From positions 1 to 64,000 of the forward strand of contig NZ_JBDFLX010000003.1 in assembly GCF_047237965.1 (NCBI RefSeq): a DNA stretch of 64,000 bases, read 5' to 3'. The position numbers and the translations under genes were made by a program. Positions within the stretch are counted from its first letter, which is position 1. Each line of letters opens with the position of its first letter. This document shows positions 27,174 through 34,815 of the stretch, piece after piece. This stretch comes from Noviherbaspirillum_A sp047237965. GTDB taxonomy: Bacteria; Pseudomonadota; Gammaproteobacteria; Burkholderiales; Burkholderiaceae_D. The notes below the pieces were generated by a model. That model was given only the letters and a program-made list of their open reading frames with translations. It did no database searches and was not told the origin of the DNA.

Positions 27174-27926
27174 ATGGCTGCGAAAAATCCAATTAATAAT
27201 AGAGACCGACAGTTCTCTGATGTCGTCCCACCGCAATCTACTCCTGTTTGCAAGCTTACAAATCGAGGTTCTCCGCCATTTCAAAACCTTGGACCGCTCC
27301 AAAATCTCCTAGGAATATGGACCGCGAGCGATACTGGATGGAACATGATCGCACTACCGTTCCATAATTCTCCACCGTCGCCTGCATGGTTTAAATTCAG
27401 AGTACTGATGAATCAGTATAACGAAGAACTTCGCTTTGCTTTCGTTGACGAGGATGTTCCAAATCGAAGTTTGTTAAGATCTGGCGATCCTGATTTTGAA
27501 CAATTTTTCGTGACGCTCGATTATCAGCAAAAAATTGCCCAAGTGGTGGCTGAGGACCGACTAGCAAGCGATGACGCAGGTGGAGTAGGTCTACCGATCC
27601 ATCACGAGCCTGGACTATGGTTATTTATGAAGAATCGTAGATCGAGAGATGATCAGATCAGGGGCGACAGTGTGATAGAGGAGGAGATCGATGTCGCACG
27701 GCTTGCATCCATTCCCCATGGAGATTACGTTTTAGCGCTTGGAAAGTCAGAGAACCATCATGGAATGCCAGATATCCCGCAAATTAGTGGGTTACCGTCA
27801 GGTCGATTTGAAGATGTGAATTCTCCAGGCTATGATTTCGAATCTGATCCATATTTGGCACCTTATAAACATTACATTGATAACCCTTTTATGGGAAATG
27901 TCAGTGCCCTTGGATTTCCTGGTTAA
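27174..27926 (+). CDS. Heme-binding (nitrobindin-like) family protein, N-terminal part of a split gene
   Basis: 250 residues. FQNLGPLQNLLGIWTASD, IHHEPGLWLFM and ARLASIPHGDYVLALG match a bacterial family annotated as heme-binding beta-barrel proteins (recalled resemblance, not verified). The family normally continues past GFPG through a variable loop into a second block ending QYSQVVMLD..WPHISIATLEK, which is found in the next frame at 27938. TAA at 27924-27926 is therefore probably a frameshift stop. The function would be small-molecule or heme binding in the cytoplasm. No signal peptide is present. Confidence 0.65.
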   Translation: MAAKNPINNRDRQFSDVVPPQSTPVCKLTNRGSPPFQNLGPLQNLLGIWTASDTGWNMIALPFHNSPPSPAWFKFRVLMNQYNEELRFAFVDEDVPNRSLLRSGDPDFEQFFVTLDYQQKIAQVVAEDRLASDDAGGVGLPIHHEPGLWLFMKNRRSRDDQIRGDSVIEEEIDVARLASIPHGDYVLALGKSENHHGMPDIPQISGLPSGRFEDVNSPGYDFESDPYLAPYKHYIDNPFMGNVSALGFPG

Positions 27927-27937
27927 GCCCAGATGAT

Positions 27938-28276
27938 ATGAATAAAATTCTTAGGTTTACGAACCAAGGTGTCAATATAGTTAAGACAACTACTTTAACC
28001 GTAGACTCTACCCGAAGAACGGGTGGGATAACAAACGCGCCATTTTCTGTTAGAGAAGCTGAAGCAGTTAGCATGAAGTCGACATTTTGGATACAGGAAC
28101 TCGCTGAAAAGGACCAATTCGGTAATCCGAAGTTGAGGCTGCAATACTCTCAAGTTGTCATGTTAGATCTCTTTCATCCTCGTGAGGATGAATTGCCCGG
28201 GCGGGTCGCTTGGCCACATATAAGCATTGCAACCTTGGAGAAGGTACCGGCTGAATATGCGCTTGTGCCGGCATAA
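27938..28276 (+). CDS. Heme-binding family protein, C-terminal part of the split gene
   Basis: 112 residues in the +1-shifted frame. It contains MNKILRFTNQGVNIVKTTTL, EAVSMKSTFWIQELAE and LRLQYSQVVMLDLFHP followed by AWPHISIATLEKVPA, the C-terminal half of the family. Reading back from the ATG in this frame gives LSPDD directly after the preceding frame's GFPG, so a one-base indel near 27920 explains the split. Independent translation from the ATG at 27938 is possible but lacks a good ribosome site. Confidence 0.65.
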   Translation: MNKILRFTNQGVNIVKTTTLTVDSTRRTGGITNAPFSVREAEAVSMKSTFWIQELAEKDQFGNPKLRLQYSQVVMLDLFHPREDELPGRVAWPHISIATLEKVPAEYALVPA

Positions 28277-28460
28277 CAACCACTTGAAGTCACGTCCGCC
28301 TGTCCTCTGGGTGACAGTTCGAGGCTAAATAAAAATATAACCTGGCAGTCGCATCATAGCTCTGCTTTACTGGCACCTGGATAACGTGGCACTCGGAAAA
28401 TCTATTGATTTCTAAAAAAAAATTTTAAAAAATTCCTTTATATGAGCCAAGGAAAAATAT

Positions 28461-29423
28461 ATGAAATACTTATTTCCAGTAATATACCTTCCCTTCCTTT
28501 GTGCTTGTACGACGCCAGATATTTCACGTTTTCGAGCTGACGAATTAAGTGGAGAAAGAGGCGGCAAGACATCGCTTGTCTTTTGGCTAAGTACAGCCAG
28601 TACCTTACCTGATCGTTTGGCACAGTTCGTTAAATTGGATCCAAAATTTAAAGCCTCCGTCGAAAAGGCATGTTCTAAGCCGAGCACAACTGAGCTTGCA
28701 CCAGCTGTAGTACCAATTGTTAGTACACTTGGAAAATTAGTGTTTGATCTCCAAATGCAAAACCAGATTAAAAAGATAGAAGCCCTGAAACGAGCGTCCG
28801 AGGCATCTTATTCAGCTCACGTGGTTCTTTCTAGCGACGCCCTTGCCAAAAACTCATGTGTTGCACTGATACGGTCACTCGATAAAGGTTTCCCCAGCGG
28901 CTCTGTTGTCATTTTGAAGCTAACAGATGCCGGTGATAATATAGAAAATAATGACAATGCCGCTGCTGCCGCAGGTAACGCTTCGCAAAATACGGTGCCT
29001 CCAAGACGTGTGGCGTTTAACTTTGAGCCGGTCTATGTTCGCGTTTGGCATGCAGCAGCTGTGACACGCGAGACATCTTCACCAGCCATAGGTATGTCGA
29101 TAGCCATCAGTATAAAGTCGATCGGGAAACAGCAAAATGGACTACCTGTGGCAGCATCAGTAGGCGAGGCAGTCGTTAGTATCCCTAAGGTTCAAATTAG
29201 CAGTAACGTGCTTGGCAGCATCTGTGAAAATGCTACTTGTCCGCGTTCTGAACCCATTCCTTTATTGGCACCTCAGAGTTTAGCAATTCTTTCGGTTGCA
29301 GTTTCCGAAAAAGGGGATCTTGGTTTTGAACCAGAAGAGGCCGTTAATGAATTAAAAGCTATCCAAGAAGCAATGGGTCCGGCAATAAGCAGTGCAATTC
29401 AAGAAAAATTTAAGGAAAAATGA
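28461..29423 (+). CDS. Predicted lipoprotein of unknown function, 320 aa
   Basis: The N-terminus MKYLFPVIYLPFLCACTT has a short hydrophobic core and an LCAC lipobox, with Cys16 as the likely lipidated residue. AAGGAAAA precedes the ATG. The mature part is largely alpha/beta with a glycine/alanine/asparagine-rich linker (NIENNDNAAAAAGNASQN, about residues 157-174). No domain is recognised. The DNA is AT-rich like the preceding gene and unlike the protease operon that follows, so it may share the history of the split gene. Confidence 0.65.
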   Translation: MKYLFPVIYLPFLCACTTPDISRFRADELSGERGGKTSLVFWLSTASTLPDRLAQFVKLDPKFKASVEKACSKPSTTELAPAVVPIVSTLGKLVFDLQMQNQIKKIEALKRASEASYSAHVVLSSDALAKNSCVALIRSLDKGFPSGSVVILKLTDAGDNIENNDNAAAAAGNASQNTVPPRRVAFNFEPVYVRVWHAAAVTRETSSPAIGMSIAISIKSIGKQQNGLPVAASVGEAVVSIPKVQISSNVLGSICENATCPRSEPIPLLAPQSLAILSVAVSEKGDLGFEPEEAVNELKAIQEAMGPAISSAIQEKFKEK

Positions 29424-29665
29424 TGATGTGCAATATATAGTAGTTAAGCTTTTAAATTGGTAACTTCCATATAATTCTCTAATTCCAGCAAGTTCAAGCA
29501 ATCAAGTATTTGAAGATTTGGACGCTAACTTTAATTGATGTTATTAGGGTAAGGCTACTTTTACTAAGTTAGGTCTAGTTGTATGTCCTAGAAGATGCTG
29601 ACGTCATTAGTCTGTAGAAGCATGAACCCCACTCGTTGGGCCCTCGTCATTCAATTGGAGGAGCT

Positions 29666-30574
29666 ATGGTACTGAAGTCTGTTGACAACCCAGCATCACA
29701 AGGATCGCTCGACAATGGAAGAGAAACAGGAAATCTGGTACCACGCGAAGTGATCAGCGGATCTAAAGGGCTGCTCGACGTCACACCGGCCCGGGCATCT
29801 AAACGTTTCCTAGTGCGCGGAACTCGGAGCGAACCTCTACGCAATCCCTCGTCGATATTCGAAAGTCTGCTAACCGACATTGATCGCAGGAAGCAAATTC
29901 TTGAGACCGAACTCACACCGTGGCGGATGATTTGCGCGCTCGAAATCACGAGCCAGAGTGGCTCTGTATACGTCGGTACCGGCTGGTTCGCGGCTCCACG
30001 CACGGTCATTACGGCAGGCCATTGCGTGTTCGACCCTGTCGAACTTGGGGGCTGGGCGAAGTCGATCAGGGTCATTCCGGGCCGTGACGGCGCCGAAGAA
30101 CCTTTCCACTCAGTGCAGTCGTCGAGCTTCTCGACTACCGATACATGGCTTGCATCGCAGGATCCAGACTTCGACTATGCAGCAATACACATCGATATCG
30201 ACATTGGATCGAAGGTCGGTACGTTCGGCATCGGGGTATTGCCCGACTCTGAACTCGCAAATCGGCTTGTAAATGTCAGCGGCTATCCAGTGAGTCCAGG
30301 TAACGGCCGACAGCAATACTTTCACGCCAACCGCGTAAAAGCCGTCACCACACGGCGGGTATTCTACGACGTTGACACGATTGGCGGGCAAAGCGGCGCC
30401 CCTGTATGGGCATACCTCGACGATCACTCCGATATCCCGACAGTAGTGGCAATCCACGCCTACGGCGTCGGCGGAACACCGGCTAGCCTTAACGTTGTGG
30501 CCAATTCAGGTCCGCGTCTTTTGCCTGATGTAATAGAGGTGATCAAAGACTGGGTCGCGAGAGGGAGCACCTAG
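29666..30574 (+). CDS. Trypsin/V8-like serine protease, first gene of the protease-NTPase operon
   Basis: 302 residues from ATG 29666, chosen because GGAGGAG (29657-29663) precedes it. No signal peptide, so presumably cytoplasmic. Catalytic triad: His119 in VITAGHC, Asp170 in DPDFDYAAIHI, Ser243 in TIGGQSGAPVW, the arrangement of glutamyl-endopeptidase (V8)-like S1 enzymes. Residues 1-85 are a polar, probably flexible extension that could act as a propeptide or docking region. It begins a six-gene run with gaps of 1 to 22 bases or overlaps, suggesting co-expression. The substrate is unknown. The adjacent 93-residue protein and the membrane protein are candidates. Confidence 0.88.
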   Translation: MVLKSVDNPASQGSLDNGRETGNLVPREVISGSKGLLDVTPARASKRFLVRGTRSEPLRNPSSIFESLLTDIDRRKQILETELTPWRMICALEITSQSGSVYVGTGWFAAPRTVITAGHCVFDPVELGGWAKSIRVIPGRDGAEEPFHSVQSSSFSTTDTWLASQDPDFDYAAIHIDIDIGSKVGTFGIGVLPDSELANRLVNVSGYPVSPGNGRQQYFHANRVKAVTTRRVFYDVDTIGGQSGAPVWAYLDDHSDIPTVVAIHAYGVGGTPASLNVVANSGPRLLPDVIEVIKDWVARGST

Positions 30575-30575
30575 A

Positions 30576-30857
30576 ATGAGCCGTTCGCTTCGCTCTGGTA
30601 GGGTCGTGGACAGCGAGAGTCATGGTATTGCCGGTGCGCTCGTATCAGTTATGTGGGGCACAGCGCCGACGCCGGAAATTGGTCGGCGCACCGGTGACGA
30701 TGGGGCGTTTCAGGTGGGTTTGCCTGAAGGGTTATTTCGCCTGCAGGCGGTCACCGACTCGGGTTCGGCTGGTGAGGTCGAAGTCGACGGTGGAGAAGGA
30801 GGCGAGATCGTGATCCGGATCGATGCGCCGCCCAGCGAGAGAGAAGGTAAGACATGA
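30576..30857 (+). CDS. Small carboxypeptidase-regulatory-like (beta-sandwich) protein, 93 aa
   Basis: One base after the protease stop, with GAGGGAG at the right distance. RSGRVVDSESHGIAGALVSVM, TGDDGAFQVGLPEGLFRLQAV and a final IVIRIDAPPSE form the strand pattern of a CarboxypepD_reg/Cna-B-like domain. There is no signal peptide, which is unusual because such domains are mostly extracellular. Within the operon it could be an adaptor or a protease substrate. It overlaps the next gene by ATGA (30854-30857). Confidence 0.75.
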   Translation: MSRSLRSGRVVDSESHGIAGALVSVMWGTAPTPEIGRRTGDDGAFQVGLPEGLFRLQAVTDSGSAGEVEVDGGEGGEIVIRIDAPPSEREGKT

Positions 30858-32566
30858 ACTCATGGGCTTTGCGTTGCGTGGTGGCGATCGCGTTTCTAGC
30901 GACGCTCAGCACGGCAGCGTATGGAGAGCTACAAGACAATGGCAAGTCCACGCCGTCCAGCCGTCAGGTCGCCGGAGCGTCCACATCAACTACGTCGCAC
31001 GCACGTGCCTCTGAGAGCACACAGCGCGGTGATATACCCGCCGGCGCGACGCCGACGTCGGCGAATGCACTACCAGGTACACGATTTCAGTTTGTCTTTG
31101 GCGACAGCAACATAGTCCGTGTGCCAGCAGAAGTAACGACGCTTACTGTCACAGGCATCGCCGGGCTCGACCAACTGGCAACTGCTGACATAGAAAAGCT
31201 CGCGAATTCGCTCGGAATTGTTGACCGCGGGTTTGCACGAGGGATGGAGGCACGCAGCACCTTCGAATTTCTCGGCTCGGAGTTCGTGGGACGATCAGGC
31301 GCGAATGGCCTTATTTGGCGAATCTCAATGAAGGCTGACGTTCCAGCAGGTACATCGCACGTGCGAATGGCGGCGCTGTCATTTGGTACGTCAGAACCCC
31401 ACTCATACGCGGTCGAGTTTTCGGTAAGCGCCAAGCCCGCCGCCGCATCGCAGTGGACTCCGAGGGGCGCTACCAATCTTTGGTCGCTGTCATGGAGCGA
31501 CCCGCCGACCGCGCGCATTTACGGCGTTGTGATCGAAAACCCCGACGAGCCGATTACCAACCTGCGCCTCGTGCAGAGTACGTTAAAGGACGGCTCGGGC
31601 AATGCAATCGGTGTCCAGCGCCTACGGCTAATGGATCGTCCGGACGACAAAGGATTGCTTGGCATCAACGTGCCAGGCAACAGCACGCGCACGGTCTTTC
31701 TTCGCTTTGAGGATGGCGAATCTGCTGGACCGTACGGTACGTTCGACGGAGTGATACGCCTCACCGCCGATGGCAGCGCGGCAATGAAGGACGTTCCGAT
31801 GAAATTACAGGCTAGTTCGACCGGCAGGCGCTTGCTCGGCGTCCTGTGGACTTTCTTAGGCCTTTCGCTCACAGTGATTATTTCCGCGCTTGCACGTCCA
31901 CGGATGGCGCGCTTGCAGGCACGCCGTGCGGCGGCCGCACTGCGGCATGGGATTGCGCAGTTCCTTGCCGAGCTCGGACGCACAACGCCGCCCGATATAG
32001 CGATGGACAGAATGAAAGCGGTTGCAGGGCAACTTGGAGAATCGATTGCGGATGACACGCTTGACCGGGCAAACCTGCTGCCTTCAAGTTTCTCGCTCGG
32101 GCCGGGCGTCGACGCGACGCCTGACATGACAGCAGCGTTGAAAACGAAACTCGAAGAGGTTTCGAATGTTCTAGAAGGACTGCTAGTGCTGCTGCGCACT
32201 GCTATTCCGGCGATCCTCAAGCTGCTGCAAAAACCGGGTAAAAGAGATGTGGCGCTTGCTTTCGCACGGGAGCTTGACGACCTAGCCGATCGCGTGACCG
32301 GCCCGCAAGATGCGAAGACGAAGGCTGACGAGTTGCGAGCCCGCGTGCTCGCTGCCCAGGGCACCGAACTCGGGTCTCAAGCCAACCCAGCCGTCCACGG
32401 CGTCACGGTCAGCTATCTCGACCTCGAGATCAAGGGCCTGGCGCTTGTAGCATGGTCCATCTGGGTGCGATTGCGCTTGTGGTTGGAAGCTCGTGGATTT
32501 TCGCGGACCCGGACTTTGGGACGACGGTCGATCTGGTATCGAGTTTTCTGTGGGGCTTTGGCTTGA
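30854..32566 (+). CDS. Membrane protein with exported domain, C-terminus possibly frameshifted
   Basis: 570 residues as read. Residues 1-24 are a signal peptide (RCVVAIAFLATLSTAAYG). About residues 60-320 are beta-rich and extracytoplasmic, with Ig-like patches such as FSVSAKPAAASQWTPRG and NVPGNSTRTVFLRF. A transmembrane helix at about 327-347 (LLGVLWTFLGLSLTVIISAL) is followed by a basic, helical cytoplasmic region (about 350-520). The last ~35 residues are Arg-rich and unconvincing. In another frame the same DNA encodes two hydrophobic helices (see 32452-32643). It probably anchors or signals for the proteases encoded around it. No family recognised. Confidence 0.7.
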   Translation: MNSWALRCVVAIAFLATLSTAAYGELQDNGKSTPSSRQVAGASTSTTSHARASESTQRGDIPAGATPTSANALPGTRFQFVFGDSNIVRVPAEVTTLTVTGIAGLDQLATADIEKLANSLGIVDRGFARGMEARSTFEFLGSEFVGRSGANGLIWRISMKADVPAGTSHVRMAALSFGTSEPHSYAVEFSVSAKPAAASQWTPRGATNLWSLSWSDPPTARIYGVVIENPDEPITNLRLVQSTLKDGSGNAIGVQRLRLMDRPDDKGLLGINVPGNSTRTVFLRFEDGESAGPYGTFDGVIRLTADGSAAMKDVPMKLQASSTGRRLLGVLWTFLGLSLTVIISALARPRMARLQARRAAAALRHGIAQFLAELGRTTPPDIAMDRMKAVAGQLGESIADDTLDRANLLPSSFSLGPGVDATPDMTAALKTKLEEVSNVLEGLLVLLRTAIPAILKLLQKPGKRDVALAFARELDDLADRVTGPQDAKTKADELRARVLAAQGTELGSQANPAVHGVTVSYLDLEIKGLALVAWSIWVRLRLWLEARGFSRTRTLGRRSIWYRVFCGALA

Positions 32567-32643
32567 CGACATTTGGCGCTGGTATCCAAAATCTGACGCC
32601 GAGTTCGGTTGCCACGCAGATGAACGTAAAGCTTCCCAAGTAA
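32452..32643 (+). CDS. Hydrophobic C-terminal segment in alternate frame
   Basis: 63 codons in the frame one base behind the 570-residue frame, opening at ATG 32452 after a TAG at about 32445. The product has two membrane-type helices (HLGAIALVVGSSWIF and LVSSFLWGFGLTTFGAGI) and an ordinary polar end. Its composition is more protein-like than the overlapping main frame. It is either the true C-terminus after an indel between about 32447 and 32470, or a separate small overlapping gene. The downstream AAGGAG for the next gene follows its stop closely. Confidence 0.5.
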   Translation: MVHLGAIALVVGSSWIFADPDFGTTVDLVSSFLWGFGLTTFGAGIQNLTPSSVATQMNVKLPK

Positions 32644-32665
32644 CGAGAACGAAAGGAGCAATCGA

Positions 32666-33742
32666 ATGCCACCTTGGACGCCCACTGGTGCCTGGAATGG
32701 AAAGTTTAGAAAGGCACTTTCAGATGCCTTCGACGAACCCGCGATAAGTCTATTGACAAGTGATTACTTTGGAAAGGGATTTGCTGTTATTTCACCGCCT
32801 GGGTTCAACAAAACCCACGAGTTTCGCCTTCAAGAGTTAATCGACACAGCTAAGCTAGAGGATTGGCTGATTGACCTTGTTGCAGCCGCTCATGAACGCC
32901 GCCCGAAAAACGCCACCCTTGCCTCCATCGCCGAGGATATGGGGTTGTCGATTGTCGGACCGCGGCTGTTAAATAGTACAGGCAAGACGCTGGAGGAGAT
33001 CGTTCAAGACAATGCAAAATTTATTGATATCACGATTTTCATGGAGAGGTTGCCGCAGCTGGCGGGTCAGGTATGCTGGATAGACATTCCTGGCGGCGGT
33101 GGCACCGGGTTTTTGATAGGAGCCAACCTTGTGCTCACCAATAGTCATGTCGTCGAGCGTATTCGTAAAGGCCAGGCGCGGCAGCAAGACGTCAAGTGCA
33201 AGTTCGACTATCTTCAGGCCCTTGACGGGTCCGAGCTGGCGAAGAAGAGACCGGTAGAGGTGGGTCTCGTAGACGGCTCCGAATGGCTAGCCAACAGCAA
33301 GCCTCCAAGCATGTTCGATTTTGAGCCGACGCTTGGCGAAGCGGATGAAAATGAAAGCGATTACGCAATCCTGCGCCTTGCAGAGCCCATTGGCGAGTTG
33401 CCAATCGGCGGCGACACGGTCGATCCACAAGCTCAACGGCGTGGATGGATCGACACTGCTGGCGACGTTCCTGCGTTGGCCAAGGGCAATCAGGTGTTTC
33501 TGTTGCAGCACCCAAAAGGCGATCCGTTAAGCCTCACCGTTGGGACTGTCGTCGAATTCAACTATGGCGGCACGCGCGTGCGCTACGATGCGAACAGCAA
33601 GGATGGATCGTCTGGATCGCCGGTCTTTGACGCCGACCTTAATCTCGTAGCGCTGCATCACGCACGAGATCCGGCGTGCCCTCCCAAATGGAACCAAGCT
33701 ATTCCAATGTCGGTAATCAAAAAGGTTTGGAAGCTTCCATAG
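32666..33742 (+). CDS. EAD1-like domain fused to trypsin-like serine protease
   Basis: 358 residues, AAGGAG before the ATG. Residues about 10-95 (FRKALSDAFDEPAISLLT, then HEFRLQELIDTAKLEDWLIDLV and AAHERRPKNATL) have the helical pattern of effector-associated domain 1, an adaptor seen fused to effectors in bacterial conflict systems. Residues ~135-358 are an S1-type protease: His161 in VLTNSHVVE, Asp232 in ESDYAILRL, Ser316 in KDGSSGSPVFD. No signal peptide. The EAD is expected to pair with a matching domain on a partner, plausibly the ATPase or STAND protein that follows. EAD assignment is from pattern memory. Confidence 0.85.
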   Translation: MPPWTPTGAWNGKFRKALSDAFDEPAISLLTSDYFGKGFAVISPPGFNKTHEFRLQELIDTAKLEDWLIDLVAAAHERRPKNATLASIAEDMGLSIVGPRLLNSTGKTLEEIVQDNAKFIDITIFMERLPQLAGQVCWIDIPGGGGTGFLIGANLVLTNSHVVERIRKGQARQQDVKCKFDYLQALDGSELAKKRPVEVGLVDGSEWLANSKPPSMFDFEPTLGEADENESDYAILRLAEPIGELPIGGDTVDPQAQRRGWIDTAGDVPALAKGNQVFLLQHPKGDPLSLTVGTVVEFNYGGTRVRYDANSKDGSSGSPVFDADLNLVALHHARDPACPPKWNQAIPMSVIKKVWKLP

Positions 33743-33759
33743 CGAAAGGTAACAGCATC

Positions 33760-34815
33760 ATGTTCACGAAAGCGCAGATTGACCAACTCGCCGACGAACT
33801 GGACCAACAGTCGGATGACAGCCGGCTCCAGTTGATCGCCACGGACCTCGGCGTGAACTGGGCAAACCAGACCAATGGCATCGCGCCTTTTAAAAAGCGA
33901 GCAGCTACGCTCATAGAGTATCTCAATGCCCAAATTCCAACGCGTGCTGGAGAGTTTCTCGAGATGTTGCGTATGCGGGGCAACGCTAGGTTGCAGGCAG
34001 TCGCCAAAGAGCTGATGGTGCCAACCTATTTTTCACCGACCGGCGACCCACACGACGCGATTATGCTTGGTCGGACGGCCTTTATTGCGCGCCCTGACCT
34101 TCGCCTGCGAATACGGGATTTCACGACTAGCTTAAGTATCTACACGACGCACATGCTTGTCGTCCGGGGCGGTGCCCCAGGCGGTAAGTCATATACGTGG
34201 GAGTATTTAAAGCATCTGGCGTTGTCGACCGCTGGCGCGCAACCTTTGCGCCACCGTTTGAAAGGGAAGGGAGAGGCGTATACGCCGCGCTATCTATTTG
34301 AGGACGTGTTCCGCCTGCTCGATCTCGACGTGTCGGCGCTTCCATCGTTAACCGACGACCCACAGCTCGCACGTATCGACGCATTGCTGGCTACGTTCAA
34401 AGGCAAGGTCGTTGGGCTGACGCGGCGCTCCTGGCTTGTGATCGACGACCTCAACGAGCCGACGGTCACGCCTTCGGTGCGAGAAGCCGCTTTCGCGATC
34501 GCGCAGGCTGCCGAGGAGCTCAAACCGCAGGGCCTATGGGTCGCATTGCTTGGCTACAACGAGTCGATTGCAGATCCTGAGCTTCGCTTTATCGCGCAGG
34601 ACGACGCAGAGTACCCAGTGCCGACGTTCGTCGCGGAGCACTTGCAGGCCCTGTCGGACTCTGGACCAAACCCGCTTAAGATGAACCGCGCGACGGAGAT
34701 CGCTGATCTACTTTTTAAAAAGTACGGCGCGACGCTCGACAAGGCCGCCATGAGCAATCTTACCAGCGCAGTCGAGCAGATGGGTGAGAAGTTGAGGCAG
34801 GGGCAGCAGCCATGA
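33760..34815 (+). CDS. P-loop ATPase with helical N-terminal adaptor-like domain
   Basis: 351 residues from ATG 33760, with GAAAGGT upstream. The Walker A motif is RGGAPGGKSY (Gly137 to Ser144) and the Walker B is SWLVIDDLN with Asp229 and Asp230. Residues 1-85 form a separate all-helical domain with two similar-looking halves (ARLQAVAKELMVP echoes SRLQLIATDLGV), the size of an effector-associated or death-like adaptor. No recognisable family beyond P-loop NTPase. It overlaps the STAND gene by ATGA (34812-34815), so the two NTPases are probably made in fixed ratio and may act together. Confidence 0.78.
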   Translation: MFTKAQIDQLADELDQQSDDSRLQLIATDLGVNWANQTNGIAPFKKRAATLIEYLNAQIPTRAGEFLEMLRMRGNARLQAVAKELMVPTYFSPTGDPHDAIMLGRTAFIARPDLRLRIRDFTTSLSIYTTHMLVVRGGAPGGKSYTWEYLKHLALSTAGAQPLRHRLKGKGEAYTPRYLFEDVFRLLDLDVSALPSLTDDPQLARIDALLATFKGKVVGLTRRSWLVIDDLNEPTVTPSVREAAFAIAQAAEELKPQGLWVALLGYNESIADPELRFIAQDDAEYPVPTFVAEHLQALSDSGPNPLKMNRATEIADLLFKKYGATLDKAAMSNLTSAVEQMGEKLRQGQQP

